64,000 bases of DNA from positions 1,320,501 through 1,384,500 of the forward strand of contig NC_019907.1 in the NCBI RefSeq assembly GCF_000325745.1. The letters run 5' to 3'. The notes below the pieces were generated by a model. The model saw only the letters and a program-made list of their open reading frames with translations, made no database searches and was not told where the DNA came from. This DNA comes from Liberibacter crescens BT-1 (lineage in GTDB: Bacteria; Pseudomonadota; Alphaproteobacteria; Rhizobiales; Rhizobiaceae). Below are positions 26,001 through 35,546 of the stretch, one piece after another. The position numbers and the translations under genes were made by a program. Numbering within the stretch: the first letter of the stretch is position 1; every line of letters begins with the position of its first letter.

Positions 26001-27817
26001 ACATGTAAACTATTAGCTGCTGGCTCTAATTCCATTTGATATAATATAACAAACCGTTGGCCTCCCTTACCAACAACACCAATTTTAAAAGTATCCTCAC
26101 TAATTACAGTGAAACCTAAATTCTCAAGAAGTGGTACACGCCGTGATAAAGATACATGATTATCTGCATGAAAAATTTTTATCTGTATGCTATTATCTTT
26201 TTTATCTAAAAAGCGAATACACAACTCCTCTTTACCGCTGGCACAAGTTATAATATACTTTAAATCGTCAACTGCTTGTTCTGGAGAAAAAATATCACGA
26301 AAAGCTTGATTAACCAACAAACTTGGAGCCCCTGCTCCTGCAAGCTTCTTAAATTTCTCTTCCCAACGCGTAACTAATGAGGCAACTACTGTCTCAAGCT
26401 TTTCCTGAGAAGGACGTGGTGTACGACCTCCTGAACGACCTATAATAAAATGAATACGCGTCAGTGGTTCTTCAAGAAAACTCGGGTAAATAGCTGACAC
26501 GTGGCCTTCATAAACTTCAGAAAAATAATCACCAATCTTTTCGCAAACGACAGAATTAAAGTCCTCACGAAATACATAAACCAAAATAGAAACAAATCGA
26601 TTGAATCGATCAATACGAGGTAAAACTCTTACATGAGGACGCTCTGAAAGCTCATTAATCTGTTCACAAAAAGATGACAAGAGAATTGGATCAATTTGAA
26701 AAAGGTCATCCCGTGGATAATAATCCAGTGTATTTTGTAACACACGACTATAGTGACTTGCAGGATCAAAACCAAAATGTTCTTTTACTTTAACAATCTT
26801 TGCACGTAGTAGTGGGACTCTCGAAGCGTTTTGTAGATAAGAAGAATACGTAAATAACCCGACAATACGTAATTCACCTATTACCTTCCCCATGGGATCA
26901 AAACACTTAATGCCTATGTAATCCACGTATTTCCCTGAAACAATGGATTTAAGATTAGATTTGGCAATAATTAATAAATCAGGACCTTCTAAAAAATCAC
27001 AAACCTCAGGTGTCATGAATGGTGTTTCTTGACAAAACCTAAACACAAAAACCTCAGGATCAGTTAAAATACCGAGTCCTGTTTGTTCATTACTTTTCAG
27101 TTTCAATGATTTTTTTTCTCGTATGAGAGTATAATGTCTCATACCAAAGATTTTAAAATTACCATCTCTCAACCAATTAAGAAATTCTAATGCTTCATCT
27201 ATTCCTACATGATACCGAACAGCTTTTAAACTCATAAAAGATTGACTTACTTTATCTAATTGAGCTAACATTTCTTCTGAATCTTTTGCTACCAATCGTA
27301 CTTTTCTGACAATTAAAGGTAACTTTTCCTTAAGAGCTAATGACTCTGAATGCGAAATTTTTGTAACATGAATCTGTATAAAACTCATCTGAGTTGAGTT
27401 TTCTTGAGATTCAAAAGGAGAATATAATTGCGGAGCACAGTCATTTTTCCAGACTAAAACTGGATGAACTGCAAGCATTAAATCCCAGCGACGGCTTGTT
27501 ATTTCTGCCATCACTGATTGATAAAGATATGGAATATTGGCTGCAACAATCGTTATTATACTAACGGCTTTCTCAGAAGGAGTAACTCCTTCAATTTCAC
27601 TGATATCTATGTAAGGTTCATTAAAATCCCAATTTTTTAAATGTGTATAGGCAGATGCACAAACCAATGCAAGCATTGATGGTGTATATTTTTTAAGGTC
27701 ATCAAGGATTGCCCTACCCAAAAGAACATCTGCACTAACAGATGAATACCCCAAACGACTTATCTCACCTTCAGTCATTTCAATAATTCTATCTCGTTTC
27801 AAATCTCGTGAAACCAC
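23072..27817 (-). CDS. gdhB: NAD-specific glutamate dehydrogenase, large 180-kDa class
   Basis: This intact 1581-residue protein is the L-GDH180 type found in Pseudomonas, Streptomyces and alphaproteobacteria. It interconverts glutamate and 2-oxoglutarate with NAD. The long N-terminal regulatory region (about 1-700) is followed by the dehydrogenase core. That core includes GRIARGGLRWSDR, VGAKGCFYPRK and the dinucleotide-binding region around VVGIGDMSGDVFGNGMLLS and KVIGEGANLGVT. It is among the longest genes in the window and shows no frameshift, so it is under selection. Together with proA/proB/proC it places glutamate at the centre of carbon and nitrogen supply. Confidence 0.95.
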   Translation of the reverse strand: MVSRDLKRDRIIEMTEGEISRLGYSSVSADVLLGRAILDDLKKYTPSMLALVCASAYTHLKNWDFNEPYIDISEIEGVTPSEKAVSIITIVAANIPYLYQSVMAEITSRRWDLMLAVHPVLVWKNDCAPQLYSPFESQENSTQMSFIQIHVTKISHSESLALKEKLPLIVRKVRLVAKDSEEMLAQLDKVSQSFMSLKAVRYHVGIDEALEFLNWLRDGNFKIFGMRHYTLIREKKSLKLKSNEQTGLGILTDPEVFVFRFCQETPFMTPEVCDFLEGPDLLIIAKSNLKSIVSGKYVDYIGIKCFDPMGKVIGELRIVGLFTYSSYLQNASRVPLLRAKIVKVKEHFGFDPASHYSRVLQNTLDYYPRDDLFQIDPILLSSFCEQINELSERPHVRVLPRIDRFNRFVSILVYVFREDFNSVVCEKIGDYFSEVYEGHVSAIYPSFLEEPLTRIHFIIGRSGGRTPRPSQEKLETVVASLVTRWEEKFKKLAGAGAPSLLVNQAFRDIFSPEQAVDDLKYIITCASGKEELCIRFLDKKDNSIQIKIFHADNHVSLSRRVPLLENLGFTVISEDTFKIGVVGKGGQRFVILYQMELEPAANSLHVDLGRCSKDLVEAFKIIFQGRVDDDLFNRLVILSGLRVYEVNVLRSYARYFRQTSITLSQDFIALALNKNPLISKLIFLLFRDRFDPILSNTTRKKRTNQHLKEINKCLLLVPNLDEDNVLRRYVNLIMATVRTNYFQNLQNNGLLSFKLDPSKIDTLVEPRPFREIFVYGPEVEGVHLRFGRIARGGLRWSDRAEDYRTEALGLVKAQRVKNAVIVPVGAKGCFYPRKLPIEGSRNEIFNAGHEAYKIYIRALLSLTDNIENQRILPPPNIIRLDDDDPYFVVAADKGTATFSDTANKLAKEMNFWLEDAFASGGSSGYDHKKMGITARGAWEAVKRHFREMNIDIQSMPFTVVGIGDMSGDVFGNGMLLSKKIKLIAAFDHRDIFIDPDPDMETTFSERNRIFKLSSSSWQDFNLKILSQGGMIISRKVKSVKLTPEAAHAIGMSKIIVTPFEIMSAILKAPVDLLWFGGIGTYISSPQELDVEVGDPANNLIRVSADQVQAKVIGEGANLGVTQQGRIVYALNGGRINSDAIDNSGGVNSSDLEVNIKIALASAMRDGKLTLQKRNRLLISMTSEVIDIVLRNNYLQSLAISLEQRRGISMMREFSQLINVFEEEGVLNRQIENLPDANVFKERCRSQKPLTRPEIGVLLSYAKLTLSEHLMQNDLIDDPWFLKLLFNYFPLKMHKLYANDIINHQLKREIIAAVLANAIINYGGPCFAVSLAKATDSSPVNVVRAATIAYEGYGLESLWMEVDSLDNKISGEFQNRIYEEIRFIFKKLTYVLIKNKEFLGSIDTSVKKLSTAFHKLNNLLTEKVPVKWLEDFNSKVDQMIADQVPHDLAKKIVQMQFLIIVPDLIEISEKCKATLFKVLEMWCAVSESFYIDELLSKANKITVEEHYENLALSAEIDWVYSIRHKIISKALITNNSVIKMLQEEEIQKINNKIAQIIASEKITPACVTIITHLLSDILLKIE

Positions 27818-28099
27818 TACTATTATCCTTAAGCCAATGAACTTTAATTAAAAAATATATTATCAGACTTTAAAAAATATTAGTATTTTATTTAATATTT
27901 TCATTAAATCTTCATGCTTTATACTAAATAACTTAATATTAAAAAAAAATTATAAATATTCTAAAAAAGAATATAGAACTATTCTGTAGAATAAAATCTT
28001 GACAAATCTTTATAAGTTGTTCAAAAAATCAATAATGTTTAGGCATATTTTTTTATAGACAAATTAAATCTTTGATGAATACGAAAAAGGTATAAATTT

Positions 28100-28723
28100 A
28101 TGCTATACTTCCCGGAAGTATTACTTCATCGCTATCGTGATTTTATTAAAGAACGTTACGATCATAAAAAGTTTCATGCCCTTGCTGATCGACAAACCCC
28201 CGAAATAATGATTATTTCCTGCTGTGATTCTCGTGTTGCACCTGAAACAATCTTTAATTGTGAGCCAGGAGAAATTTTTGTAGTTCGAAACGTTGCTAAT
28301 ATTGTTCCTCCTTATCAACCAGACAGCTATCATCATTCAACTTCTGCTGCCATTGAATTCGCAGTGCAAGAACTTTGTGTCAAACATATTATTATCATGG
28401 GACACGCTGGTTGTGGAGGCATTCGAGCTCTTCTAAATCCAGAGAATAAACCACTTTCTCCAGGAGATTTTATTGGTCAATGGATGGATATCTTGCGCCC
28501 TATAGCTGAACAAGTTAAAATCGACAATTCCATAGAAAAACAAGAAAAAGTAGAAAAAATATCCATTATAAATTCTCTCAATAATTTACGTAGTTTTCCT
28601 TGGATACGCGAACGAGAACAGAAAAATCTGCTGCATTTACATGGTGTATGGTTTGATATTTCATCTGGAAAATTAAGGATATTAGATTCTGAAACAAAAG
28701 AATTTATTTGTTTGTCACTTTAA
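28100..28723 (+). CDS. Beta-class carbonic anhydrase
   Basis: The 207-residue enzyme interconverts CO2 and bicarbonate in the cytoplasm. The zinc ligands are visible: Cys42 in SCCDSRVAPE, His102 and Cys105 in GHAGCGGI. The Asp43-Arg45 dyad is present. The ending LHLHGVWFDISSGKLRIL is typical. The length is normal. It is a single gene between the divergent glutamate dehydrogenase and the convergent purH. Confidence 0.95.
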   Translation: MLYFPEVLLHRYRDFIKERYDHKKFHALADRQTPEIMIISCCDSRVAPETIFNCEPGEIFVVRNVANIVPPYQPDSYHHSTSAAIEFAVQELCVKHIIIMGHAGCGGIRALLNPENKPLSPGDFIGQWMDILRPIAEQVKIDNSIEKQEKVEKISIINSLNNLRSFPWIREREQKNLLHLHGVWFDISSGKLRILDSETKEFICLSL

Positions 28724-28762
28724 TATAATTCATTATATGCATTAAACTTAACTTATCAGGAA

Positions 28763-30379
28763 TTAATGGCGAAAATTTCTAATACCAGTAAAAATCATTG
28801 CAATATTATGATTATCTGCCATTTCGATTACTTCAGAGTCACGCATTGAACCCCCAGGTTGAATAACTGCAGTTACACCAATCTTAATTGCCTCCAAAAG
28901 ACCATCAGCAAAAGGATAGAATGCATCAGAAGCCACAACTGCTCCTAATGTCAAAGATTCTTTTAATCCCATCACTCTAGAAGCTTCTTTAGCTTTCATA
29001 CCTGCGATACGCGCTGAATCTACTCTGCTCATTTGTCCCGCTCCTATGCCAACTGTACATTTCTCTTTGACATACACGATAGCATTTGATTTAACATGCT
29101 TTACCACTCTAAAAGCAATTTTCATATCTTCAATTTCCTGCCGGGTTGGAAATCTCTTGGTAACTATCTCAAACTTCTGATCTTCTAATATACTGTTATC
29201 CCGCGTTTGGATTAAAAAACCACCTGCAACAGTCTTGACCAAAGTACCCAGAGAATGAGGATCTGGTAACCCACCAACTTCTAAAAGACGTATATTCGGT
29301 TTTTCTGCAAAAATTTCTTTAGCTTCCTTAGAAATTACTGGCGCTATAATCACTTCTGTAAAGAGCTTTACAACTTCTCGTGCCGTTTCTGCATCCAAAT
29401 CACAATTAAATGCTACAACTCCCCCAAAAGCAGATATAGGATCACATGCTAATGCACGACGATAGGCTTCAACACACGTTAAAGCTACTGCTACACCACA
29501 TGGATTAGAATGTTTAACAATTACACATGCAGGTTCTAAACTTGGATGAAATTCTGCTACAAGCTCATACGCAGCATCTGCATCATTAATATTATTATAT
29601 GATAACTGCTTTCCTTGTACTGAAACAGCAGTGGTAACACCAGGACGATGTTCCCCTGTTGCATAAAACGCTGCTTTTTGATGCGGATTTTCTCCATACC
29701 GCATTTCCTGCAGTAAATGGCCTCCTATAGTATAATCTCGTGAAGGATTAATATTGGAAAAATTTTCAAACCAATTAAAAATCATAGTATCGTATAAAGC
29801 AGTTCTTGCAAACGCTTTAGCGGCCATTTTCTGACGAAAATTATAAACGGTTCCTCCATTATTTTCATTTAATTCAGAGAGAAACTGAGGATAATCTTCT
29901 GGATCTGTCAATACAGTTACATAGGCATGATTCTTAGCAGCAGCTCTGATCATTGTTGGACCACCGATATCAATATTTTCTATTATTAACTGATAATCAG
30001 ATTGTTCACGGCAAATTTTTTCAAAAGGATAAAGATTTGAGACAACAAGATCTATTTCTTGTAAATCATGCTCATTCATAGTAATAATATGGTTTTCATC
30101 ATCTCGTATACACAGAAGGCCTCCATATACTTTTGGATGTAACGTTTTTACTCTACCGTCCATTATTTCTGGAAACTCAGTAAAGTCTGAAATATTCATG
30201 ACAGGAATCTTTTCTGTCATAATCAAATTATAAGTTCCACCCGTAGATATAAGCTGAATACCCCTTTCATGTAATGCTCGGGCAAAATCAACAATACCTC
30301 TTTTATCATAAACAGATAAAAGAGCTGTTTTAATTGGAACATTTTTACAAGGAAGCTCTTTTATAGGCAAAGATTGCAT
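28763..30379 (-). CDS. purH: Bifunctional AICAR formyltransferase / IMP cyclohydrolase
   Basis: The 538-residue enzyme does the last two steps of purine synthesis. The N-terminal cyclohydrolase (MGS-like fold, about 15-150) has the ALLSVYDKRGI and LISTGGTYNLI segments. The C-terminal formyltransferase (about 205-538) has VIVKHSNPCGVA with the catalytic Lys-His, AFGGVVAFN, and GVTAVIQPGGSMRD. It is intact and of normal size. It lies 68 bases after a heparinase-family gene, an order seen in Rhizobiales. Confidence 0.97.
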   Translation of the reverse strand: MQSLPIKELPCKNVPIKTALLSVYDKRGIVDFARALHERGIQLISTGGTYNLIMTEKIPVMNISDFTEFPEIMDGRVKTLHPKVYGGLLCIRDDENHIITMNEHDLQEIDLVVSNLYPFEKICREQSDYQLIIENIDIGGPTMIRAAAKNHAYVTVLTDPEDYPQFLSELNENNGGTVYNFRQKMAAKAFARTALYDTMIFNWFENFSNINPSRDYTIGGHLLQEMRYGENPHQKAAFYATGEHRPGVTTAVSVQGKQLSYNNINDADAAYELVAEFHPSLEPACVIVKHSNPCGVAVALTCVEAYRRALACDPISAFGGVVAFNCDLDAETAREVVKLFTEVIIAPVISKEAKEIFAEKPNIRLLEVGGLPDPHSLGTLVKTVAGGFLIQTRDNSILEDQKFEIVTKRFPTRQEIEDMKIAFRVVKHVKSNAIVYVKEKCTVGIGAGQMSRVDSARIAGMKAKEASRVMGLKESLTLGAVVASDAFYPFADGLLEAIKIGVTAVIQPGGSMRDSEVIEMADNHNIAMIFTGIRNFRH

Positions 30380-30447
30380 GAAATTAATCCATCAAATATG
30401 AAAAATAATATTTCCTTAATATCACAAGGAAAGCATTACGGGAATCA

Positions 30448-32142
30448 TCAAATCGTTGGACGACGTGAAAAAAACCATCGAATTGAATTTTTCTCTTGAA
30501 GGGAAAAATTAATTTCAATTTGTTCACTTCTTCGTACTCCGGAGAGATCAGCAAAAAAAATATCTTCAGAAATAAGAACTTGATTACTAGGAGATGAGAA
30601 ATGCCAGATTTCACCATCAGGACTTTTTAACAATACACTTTCACTATCATAACTCATCAATTTAATAAGAGGATGGACATGAAAGCGTGCAGTGGCTTTT
30701 ATATTCATTGTCATCTCAGAATGCTTTGAGTTTATTCTCATCAATCTATCCCGTCCACTAATTAATGTTCCACTGACATTAATATTAATCATACGTTCAT
30801 GTATTAAACCAAAATTATGCCTATAGCCATCATGAGTAGCAATTAAACTTTCTTGATCGCCTTCTATAACCTTACGACGAATATTGACTTCGGAAACTCC
30901 TGAGAGGACAATTGGTCCAGTTAAATGTGACGAAGAAAAATGATTAGAAGACTTATCATTCAATGTAACTGTAGAATGAGCAGCCGTAATACGGGAAATC
31001 TTTTGAAAACGTTTTTCTGAAAATCTAGAAGTCCCCGAGTTAATAATAAAACGATGCTTCCCTGATGAAAATTCAAAAGAAAGACAACCAGAATGAGCTA
31101 CTTGAGAAAGCTCTACTGAAGACTGTCTTCCTGTATCAACAATGATAACAACTGAACCAGCACAAAGCCTCTGATAACCACCACGAGGTAATTCTCTGCA
31201 AGAGTTGCCTTTTGTTTCGTCATAATGCAGCACTGTTACAAGTTCTGGAGCCAACGATGAAGTGGCTCCATTAAAAAGTGCTAAATCACCATCTTTATGT
31301 CGAAAAAACCGTAAAGCTGGATACATACGACTGATTGCTATCAGAAGTTTCTGAGGTATATTCTGTTCAAATCTTATACACGCCTCTTTTAATGGCAAGA
31401 AATCAAGCAACAACTCTAGAATGGTACATGGGTTGCGAGATATATGAGTTCCATCATGAAGAATTTGTCTTTCTATCTCTTTATCAAGGTTGCGAATAAT
31501 TTTCTCTCTTACTGATGCAGATGTTCGTATAGAAATAGATGCTATTGCTAATGCAATATATGCTCGTAATCTTATTACACCATCTGGTGTATATGGCACA
31601 ATAGCATCAAGATAACGTATATGAAGTGATAAGCTTTTCATGAACAATGTATAGAATTGATTATCTGCTCCTTTCATAATAACTGGCGAATGAGATAGCC
31701 ATGCAATAATACGATTCGTTACAGCTTCAGTTGTCCAAGCAATACCTTTTAAAGTTTGTCCATGTTTTTTTATCCAGTCATTAACAAGCAAACGCGCAAC
31801 AGCACAATTAGAACCTGAAGGCTCTGCCTGAAAATGACGAAGCCACGAGAAACCATGTAATGCCTTACCAAACTCCTGCGTTGGAACTTCTAAGCCAAAA
31901 GGTGATGTTCCTTTTAAAAACAAGCTTCTTCCTTCTAATGAAAAACGTCCCTCGAGTAACTCTCTTATGAAAAGTGGATCAATACTACGCAAATCTGTTG
32001 GCGCAACAACCAATTGCTCAGATACTCTAATCCATCGACAAATAATTTGAAACCATATGCACACAAAGGCAATCATGAAACGTCTTTGTATTTGAATCAA
32101 TGCAAACAAGAAACGCCGATACTGGAAAGCGAAATCTTTCAA
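30448..32142 (-). CDS. Heparinase II/III-family protein
   Basis: The 564-residue protein has the N-terminal alpha-helical half (about 40-330, with HGFSWLRHFQ typical of the rhizobial members) and the C-terminal beta-sheet heparinase II/III domain (about 335-560, with HSGCLSFEFSSGKHRFIINSG). The family includes polysaccharide lyases. The rhizobial protein next to purH has no known substrate. The N-terminus is hydrophobic and basic but not a clear signal peptide. It starts just after an AT-rich spacer and is likely cotranscribed with purH. Confidence 0.85.
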   Translation of the reverse strand: MKDFAFQYRRFLFALIQIQRRFMIAFVCIWFQIICRWIRVSEQLVVAPTDLRSIDPLFIRELLEGRFSLEGRSLFLKGTSPFGLEVPTQEFGKALHGFSWLRHFQAEPSGSNCAVARLLVNDWIKKHGQTLKGIAWTTEAVTNRIIAWLSHSPVIMKGADNQFYTLFMKSLSLHIRYLDAIVPYTPDGVIRLRAYIALAIASISIRTSASVREKIIRNLDKEIERQILHDGTHISRNPCTILELLLDFLPLKEACIRFEQNIPQKLLIAISRMYPALRFFRHKDGDLALFNGATSSLAPELVTVLHYDETKGNSCRELPRGGYQRLCAGSVVIIVDTGRQSSVELSQVAHSGCLSFEFSSGKHRFIINSGTSRFSEKRFQKISRITAAHSTVTLNDKSSNHFSSSHLTGPIVLSGVSEVNIRRKVIEGDQESLIATHDGYRHNFGLIHERMININVSGTLISGRDRLMRINSKHSEMTMNIKATARFHVHPLIKLMSYDSESVLLKSPDGEIWHFSSPSNQVLISEDIFFADLSGVRRSEQIEINFSLQEKNSIRWFFSRRPTI

Positions 32143-32661
32143 AAAAATCTCCTAAATTCTGAAAGGAAAACTCCTTCGGCATTGAATTTAATGATAACAT
32201 ACAGATTATGTTAAACTGAGATATTAATTCAAAATGATATCTTTGGCCTACAAACAAAAGATTTTTAATTCATATAACAAAATACAACCGTGCAAAATCC
32301 ATTGCTCCTGATTAAAATTGTATAAATATATTGAGAACAACACAAAAATACCCTTCCTCAGAGGAACAATATTTTTAATACCAAGAAATATTGAGATTTT
32401 AAGAAAATCATTATCAAAAAGTTAGAAACCGAAGACATTTCTTGTTTTCAAATTCATATTCACTTCGAAAAAATATGTTTTTCAATAACAGCAGTTAACA
32501 TAAGAAATCCTATTTTATATTTTCATACACACATGTTATTCTTTATCTTTGAATTTAAAAAAAATAATGATATGATCATATCAAATCTTCAATATTCTTT
32601 ACTGATCTTTATTAATATTATTAAGCAATAATAAATTTTTAATATCTACAGGAGCATTGAA
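32143..32661. other. Divergent intergenic region with a 14-bp palindrome
   Basis: These 519 bases separate the heparinase-type gene from the small DUF1674 gene. No gene or RNA was recognised. A perfect palindrome GATATGATCATATC lies at 32569-32582, about 80 bases before the DUF1674 start, and could be an operator. An AGGAG ribosome-binding site (about 32649) marks the next gene. Confidence 0.45.
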
Positions 32662-32871
32662 ATGTCATCTTCTATACCTCAAGAATTAATGTCTCAGTCT
32701 ACTCTTATGAAGAAACTTTCATCTCATGCTTTAAAAGCTTTAGAAGAAGCAAGAAACCGTAAAGCTAAGGAAGAAGCTCTAGAATTACCTCGAGAAATAG
32801 GCGGACGCGGAGGCCTAGATCCATCTAGATTTGGTGATTGGGAAAAAAATGGTATTGCGATAGATTTTTAA
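32662..32871 (+). CDS. DUF1674 (SdhAF4-like) small protein
   Basis: The 69-residue protein ends with the family signature: LPREIGGRGGLDPSRFGDWEK followed by GIAIDF. The eukaryotic homologue SDHAF4 helps assemble succinate dehydrogenase by binding flavinated SdhA. Bacterial members are widespread in alphaproteobacteria and are presumed to act likewise. It has a good AGGAG ribosome-binding site, no membrane segment and a Lys/Glu-rich N-terminal half. No sdh gene is in the window. Confidence 0.88.
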   Translation: MSSSIPQELMSQSTLMKKLSSHALKALEEARNRKAKEEALELPREIGGRGGLDPSRFGDWEKNGIAIDF

Positions 32872-33290
32872 CTATTCGATCACTGAAAATTTAGCGTAAT
32901 TTTCTAAGAAATTCTGATTTTAAAATATAAGTTGCTTTCTAGAAAAAAATATTTTGAATAAAAATTATTACGATGTTGATTAAAGTTACAAATACCACTT
33001 TTACTTGAAATTTTAAGGTATTCTGAACAATTATAACCCAACTACCTAAGCCAAAAACATATCATTTCTTCTCAAATGACTTTTTTCTTATTAAGACAGC
33101 TATCGTTATGTAAACGTAGCATCATAAAATATCACAACATCATCAAGTGCCCTGAGCCATTCCTCTAAAAAATTAAAATAACTTAAAAACTCCACGAAAA
33201 ACTCATACACAGTACTATACAACTTTCTCTATTCTGAAAAATACTGCAAAAAGAAGCAAAATATATATAATATTCCTATATCACATTTAA
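32872..33290. other. Convergent intergenic region between the DUF1674 gene and prs
   Basis: These 419 bases lie between convergent genes. I see no coding frame with a ribosome-binding site and no repeat or RNA signature. No strong terminator hairpin with a T run was found for either gene. Confidence 0.45.
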
Positions 33291-34223
33291 TTAATCAAAT
33301 AAGCTAGAAACAGATTGTTCTTGAGATGTTCTCAAAATTGCATCCCCCAAAAAAGCTGCAGTCGTAATAACACGCATATTAGAAGGATAATTCACATTTT
33401 CATTACGCTGTATAGAATCAGTAATAACTAATTCTTTTAATTTAGAGGTTGAAACAAGATCGATTGCAGAACCAGAAAGAACCCCATGTGTAATATATGC
33501 AGTAACACTAGCTGCTTTGTGATTCAGTAACGCTTCAGCTGCATTACATAATGTACATCCAGTATCAACAATATCGTCAATAAGAATACAATCTTTTCCT
33601 TCCACTCTCCCTATTATATTCATAACTTCAATTTCTCCTGGGCGTTCACGTCTTTTATCAACAATTGACAATAAACAATCCAGTCTTTTGGCAAGAGCGC
33701 GTGCACGCACCACACCTCCAACATCCGGAGAAACAATCATCACATTAGAAATATCATAATGCTGTTTTATATCACGCACCAAAATAGGCGCGGCGTATAG
33801 ATTATCAGTCGGGATATCAAAAAACCCCTGTATCTGACCAGTATGTAAATCTAATGTCATAACACGGTCAGTTCCAGCTTCGGTGATCAAATTTGCTACA
33901 AGTTTAGCCGATATAGGAGTACGCGGACCAGGTTTCCGATCCTGACGAGCATAACCAAAATAGGGGAAAACCGCTGTAATTCGCTTTGCTGAAGATCGAC
34001 GCATAGCATCAACCATAATCAACAATTCCATTAAATGATTATTAGCAGGAAATGACGTAGACTGAATAATAAAAATATCTTCACCTCTTACATTTTCCTG
34101 AATCTCTACGAATACTTCCTGATCAGGGAAACATTTCACATTTGCTCTTCCCAGAGGTAGATCCAAATGATCACAAATAGCTTGAGCGAGATTTCTATTA
34201 GAATTACCTGCAAAGATCTTCAT
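33291..34223 (-). CDS. prs: Ribose-phosphate pyrophosphokinase
   Basis: The 310-residue enzyme makes PRPP from ribose 5-phosphate and ATP for purine, pyrimidine, NAD, His and Trp synthesis. Signatures are [27 protein letters not shown] (ATP site), [16 protein letters not shown] and the PRPP loop [16 protein letters not shown]. It is complete. It closes the minus-strand run lgt, methyltransferase, pgeF, lipoprotein, prs, as in other Rhizobiaceae. Confidence 0.97.
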   Translation of the reverse strand: MKIFAGNSNRNLAQAICDHLDLPLGRANVKCFPDQEVFVEIQENVRGEDIFIIQSTSFPANNHLMELLIMVDAMRRSSAKRITAVFPYFGYARQDRKPGPRTPISAKLVANLITEAGTDRVMTLDLHTGQIQGFFDIPTDNLYAAPILVRDIKQHYDISNVMIVSPDVGGVVRARALAKRLDCLLSIVDKRRERPGEIEVMNIIGRVEGKDCILIDDIVDTGCTLCNAAEALLNHKAASVTAYITHGVLSGSAIDLVSTSKLKELVITDSIQRNENVNYPSNMRVITTAAFLGDAILRTSQEQSVSSLFD

Positions 34224-34433
34224 ATCGTCCTAATGTACCTATTATTTTCTGTTTTAATTACTATAATTTTATATTTATGATTGCAACATTTGTAAAAAGC
34301 TTCTTCAGATGACATCTGCATTAAAAAAGATAATTGTAAGGCTATTTCATAGTCTTGAACAAAAATTCAAACTATACTTCTTCTTTAAAAGAAATCTAGA
34401 TACGATATCAATTCTATTCATTAAAAAATTTTT

Positions 34434-35122
34434 CTAGTTTTGAGCTTGTTTCCAAAGAACAAAATCTGACACGGTATGCACAACAATGTTTTGAAAAACA
34501 GAAGTTGGTATCTTATCCCTCACATCATAAGACAATCCTTTAATTGACTCCTGCCCCTGGAAACGATGCAACTGAATACCTCCTTGACTAAGAACGTCCC
34601 AAACATAAATAATAGTTACCAATCCTTTTTCTAGAGAAGATATAGAAAAATATCCTTTAAGGATATAATTACTATTCAAATCATTAGCGTTTTTAATAAT
34701 TAATCCCCGTTTTTTTGCGGTTATGCCAAGTTGCTGAGACAAGAAAAAAGCTTCCCCCTGCGAGACACCTACAATAGGAAGCAATCGAATAGTTGTCCCT
34801 TTTTCTAAAAAAACGAGTTTTTGTGCACTACCAATGAAATATTATCAATTTTTGGGTTATTATTTTTAACTTCCTTTATCTGAGACTTGGATTCGATCGT
34901 ATTCTTATGAACTTCTTGAGATGTTTTTATGCGACGCTTTAATTTTTTGCGTGATGTCAACCGTTTAGATGAAGAAATACCTACATTCCCCCTAGGAACA
35001 TAGCTGTCTGTATTATCAAAGCCACATGAAACAATAAAGAAGCACAGGAATGCTATTAAAGATTTTTCTAAATATATTTTTAATATCTTTACAAAAATCT
35101 TTTTTCTATTAGCACGCTGCAT
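34434..35122 (-). pseudogene. Lipoprotein gene split by a 1-base deletion in a homopolymer
   Basis: Two adjacent frames belong together. The first (from ATG 35122) has a basic start, a hydrophobic stretch and a lipobox ending FIVSC (Cys at residue 33), then a Lys/Ser-rich linker. The second (to 34434) carries SQGEAFFLSQQLGITAKKRGL and a folded domain through the C-terminus. They join at seven T on the coding strand (A run 34807-34813 on the plus strand). Eight would read KNSFFLEKGTTIRLLPIVG without a break. The repaired protein would be about 229 residues. It is encoded between pgeF and prs, where rhizobia carry a conserved lipoprotein of unknown function. An in-frame GTG at 35176 is an alternative start. 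Confidence 0.75.
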
Positions 35123-35546
35123 TGTTTTACTGTTTTCTTCCTCTGAGAATACAAAATGATTAGAAAAGATACGCACCTATTTTTTTATATTTCAGCTTAA
35201 AATCCAATCAATAGATCCCAATTTTTACATTCTTTTAGTGTGACTATTTTTTTAAATTTCATAATCAGCATTATTATAAAAGTATAAGAACACTCTATGT
35301 TTTAGAACTTATAGGTTGTTTTTAGTTAAAGATTTACTACTCATTGTAAAAATTCATGAAATAGAAAAACTTTTTATATTCTTTGATAACAAATCTTTAA
35401 TTTTTAAAAATGATGATGATATATCATTGACCGAAGATACGTTAGATACGCTTTTCAAGGTATTTTTTTAACAGGAAAAAGCTTGTATTATTTTAAAAAC
35501 CTTCTATGTATAAATGACATTCATAAAAAGTAGACTACAAAAAAAT
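35123..35546. other. Intergenic region upstream of the split lipoprotein gene
   Basis: These 424 AT-rich bases separate the lipoprotein gene from pgeF. The first 54 bases are an in-frame extension of the lipoprotein frame to a GTG. Beyond that I see no gene, RNA or repeat. Confidence 0.4.
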
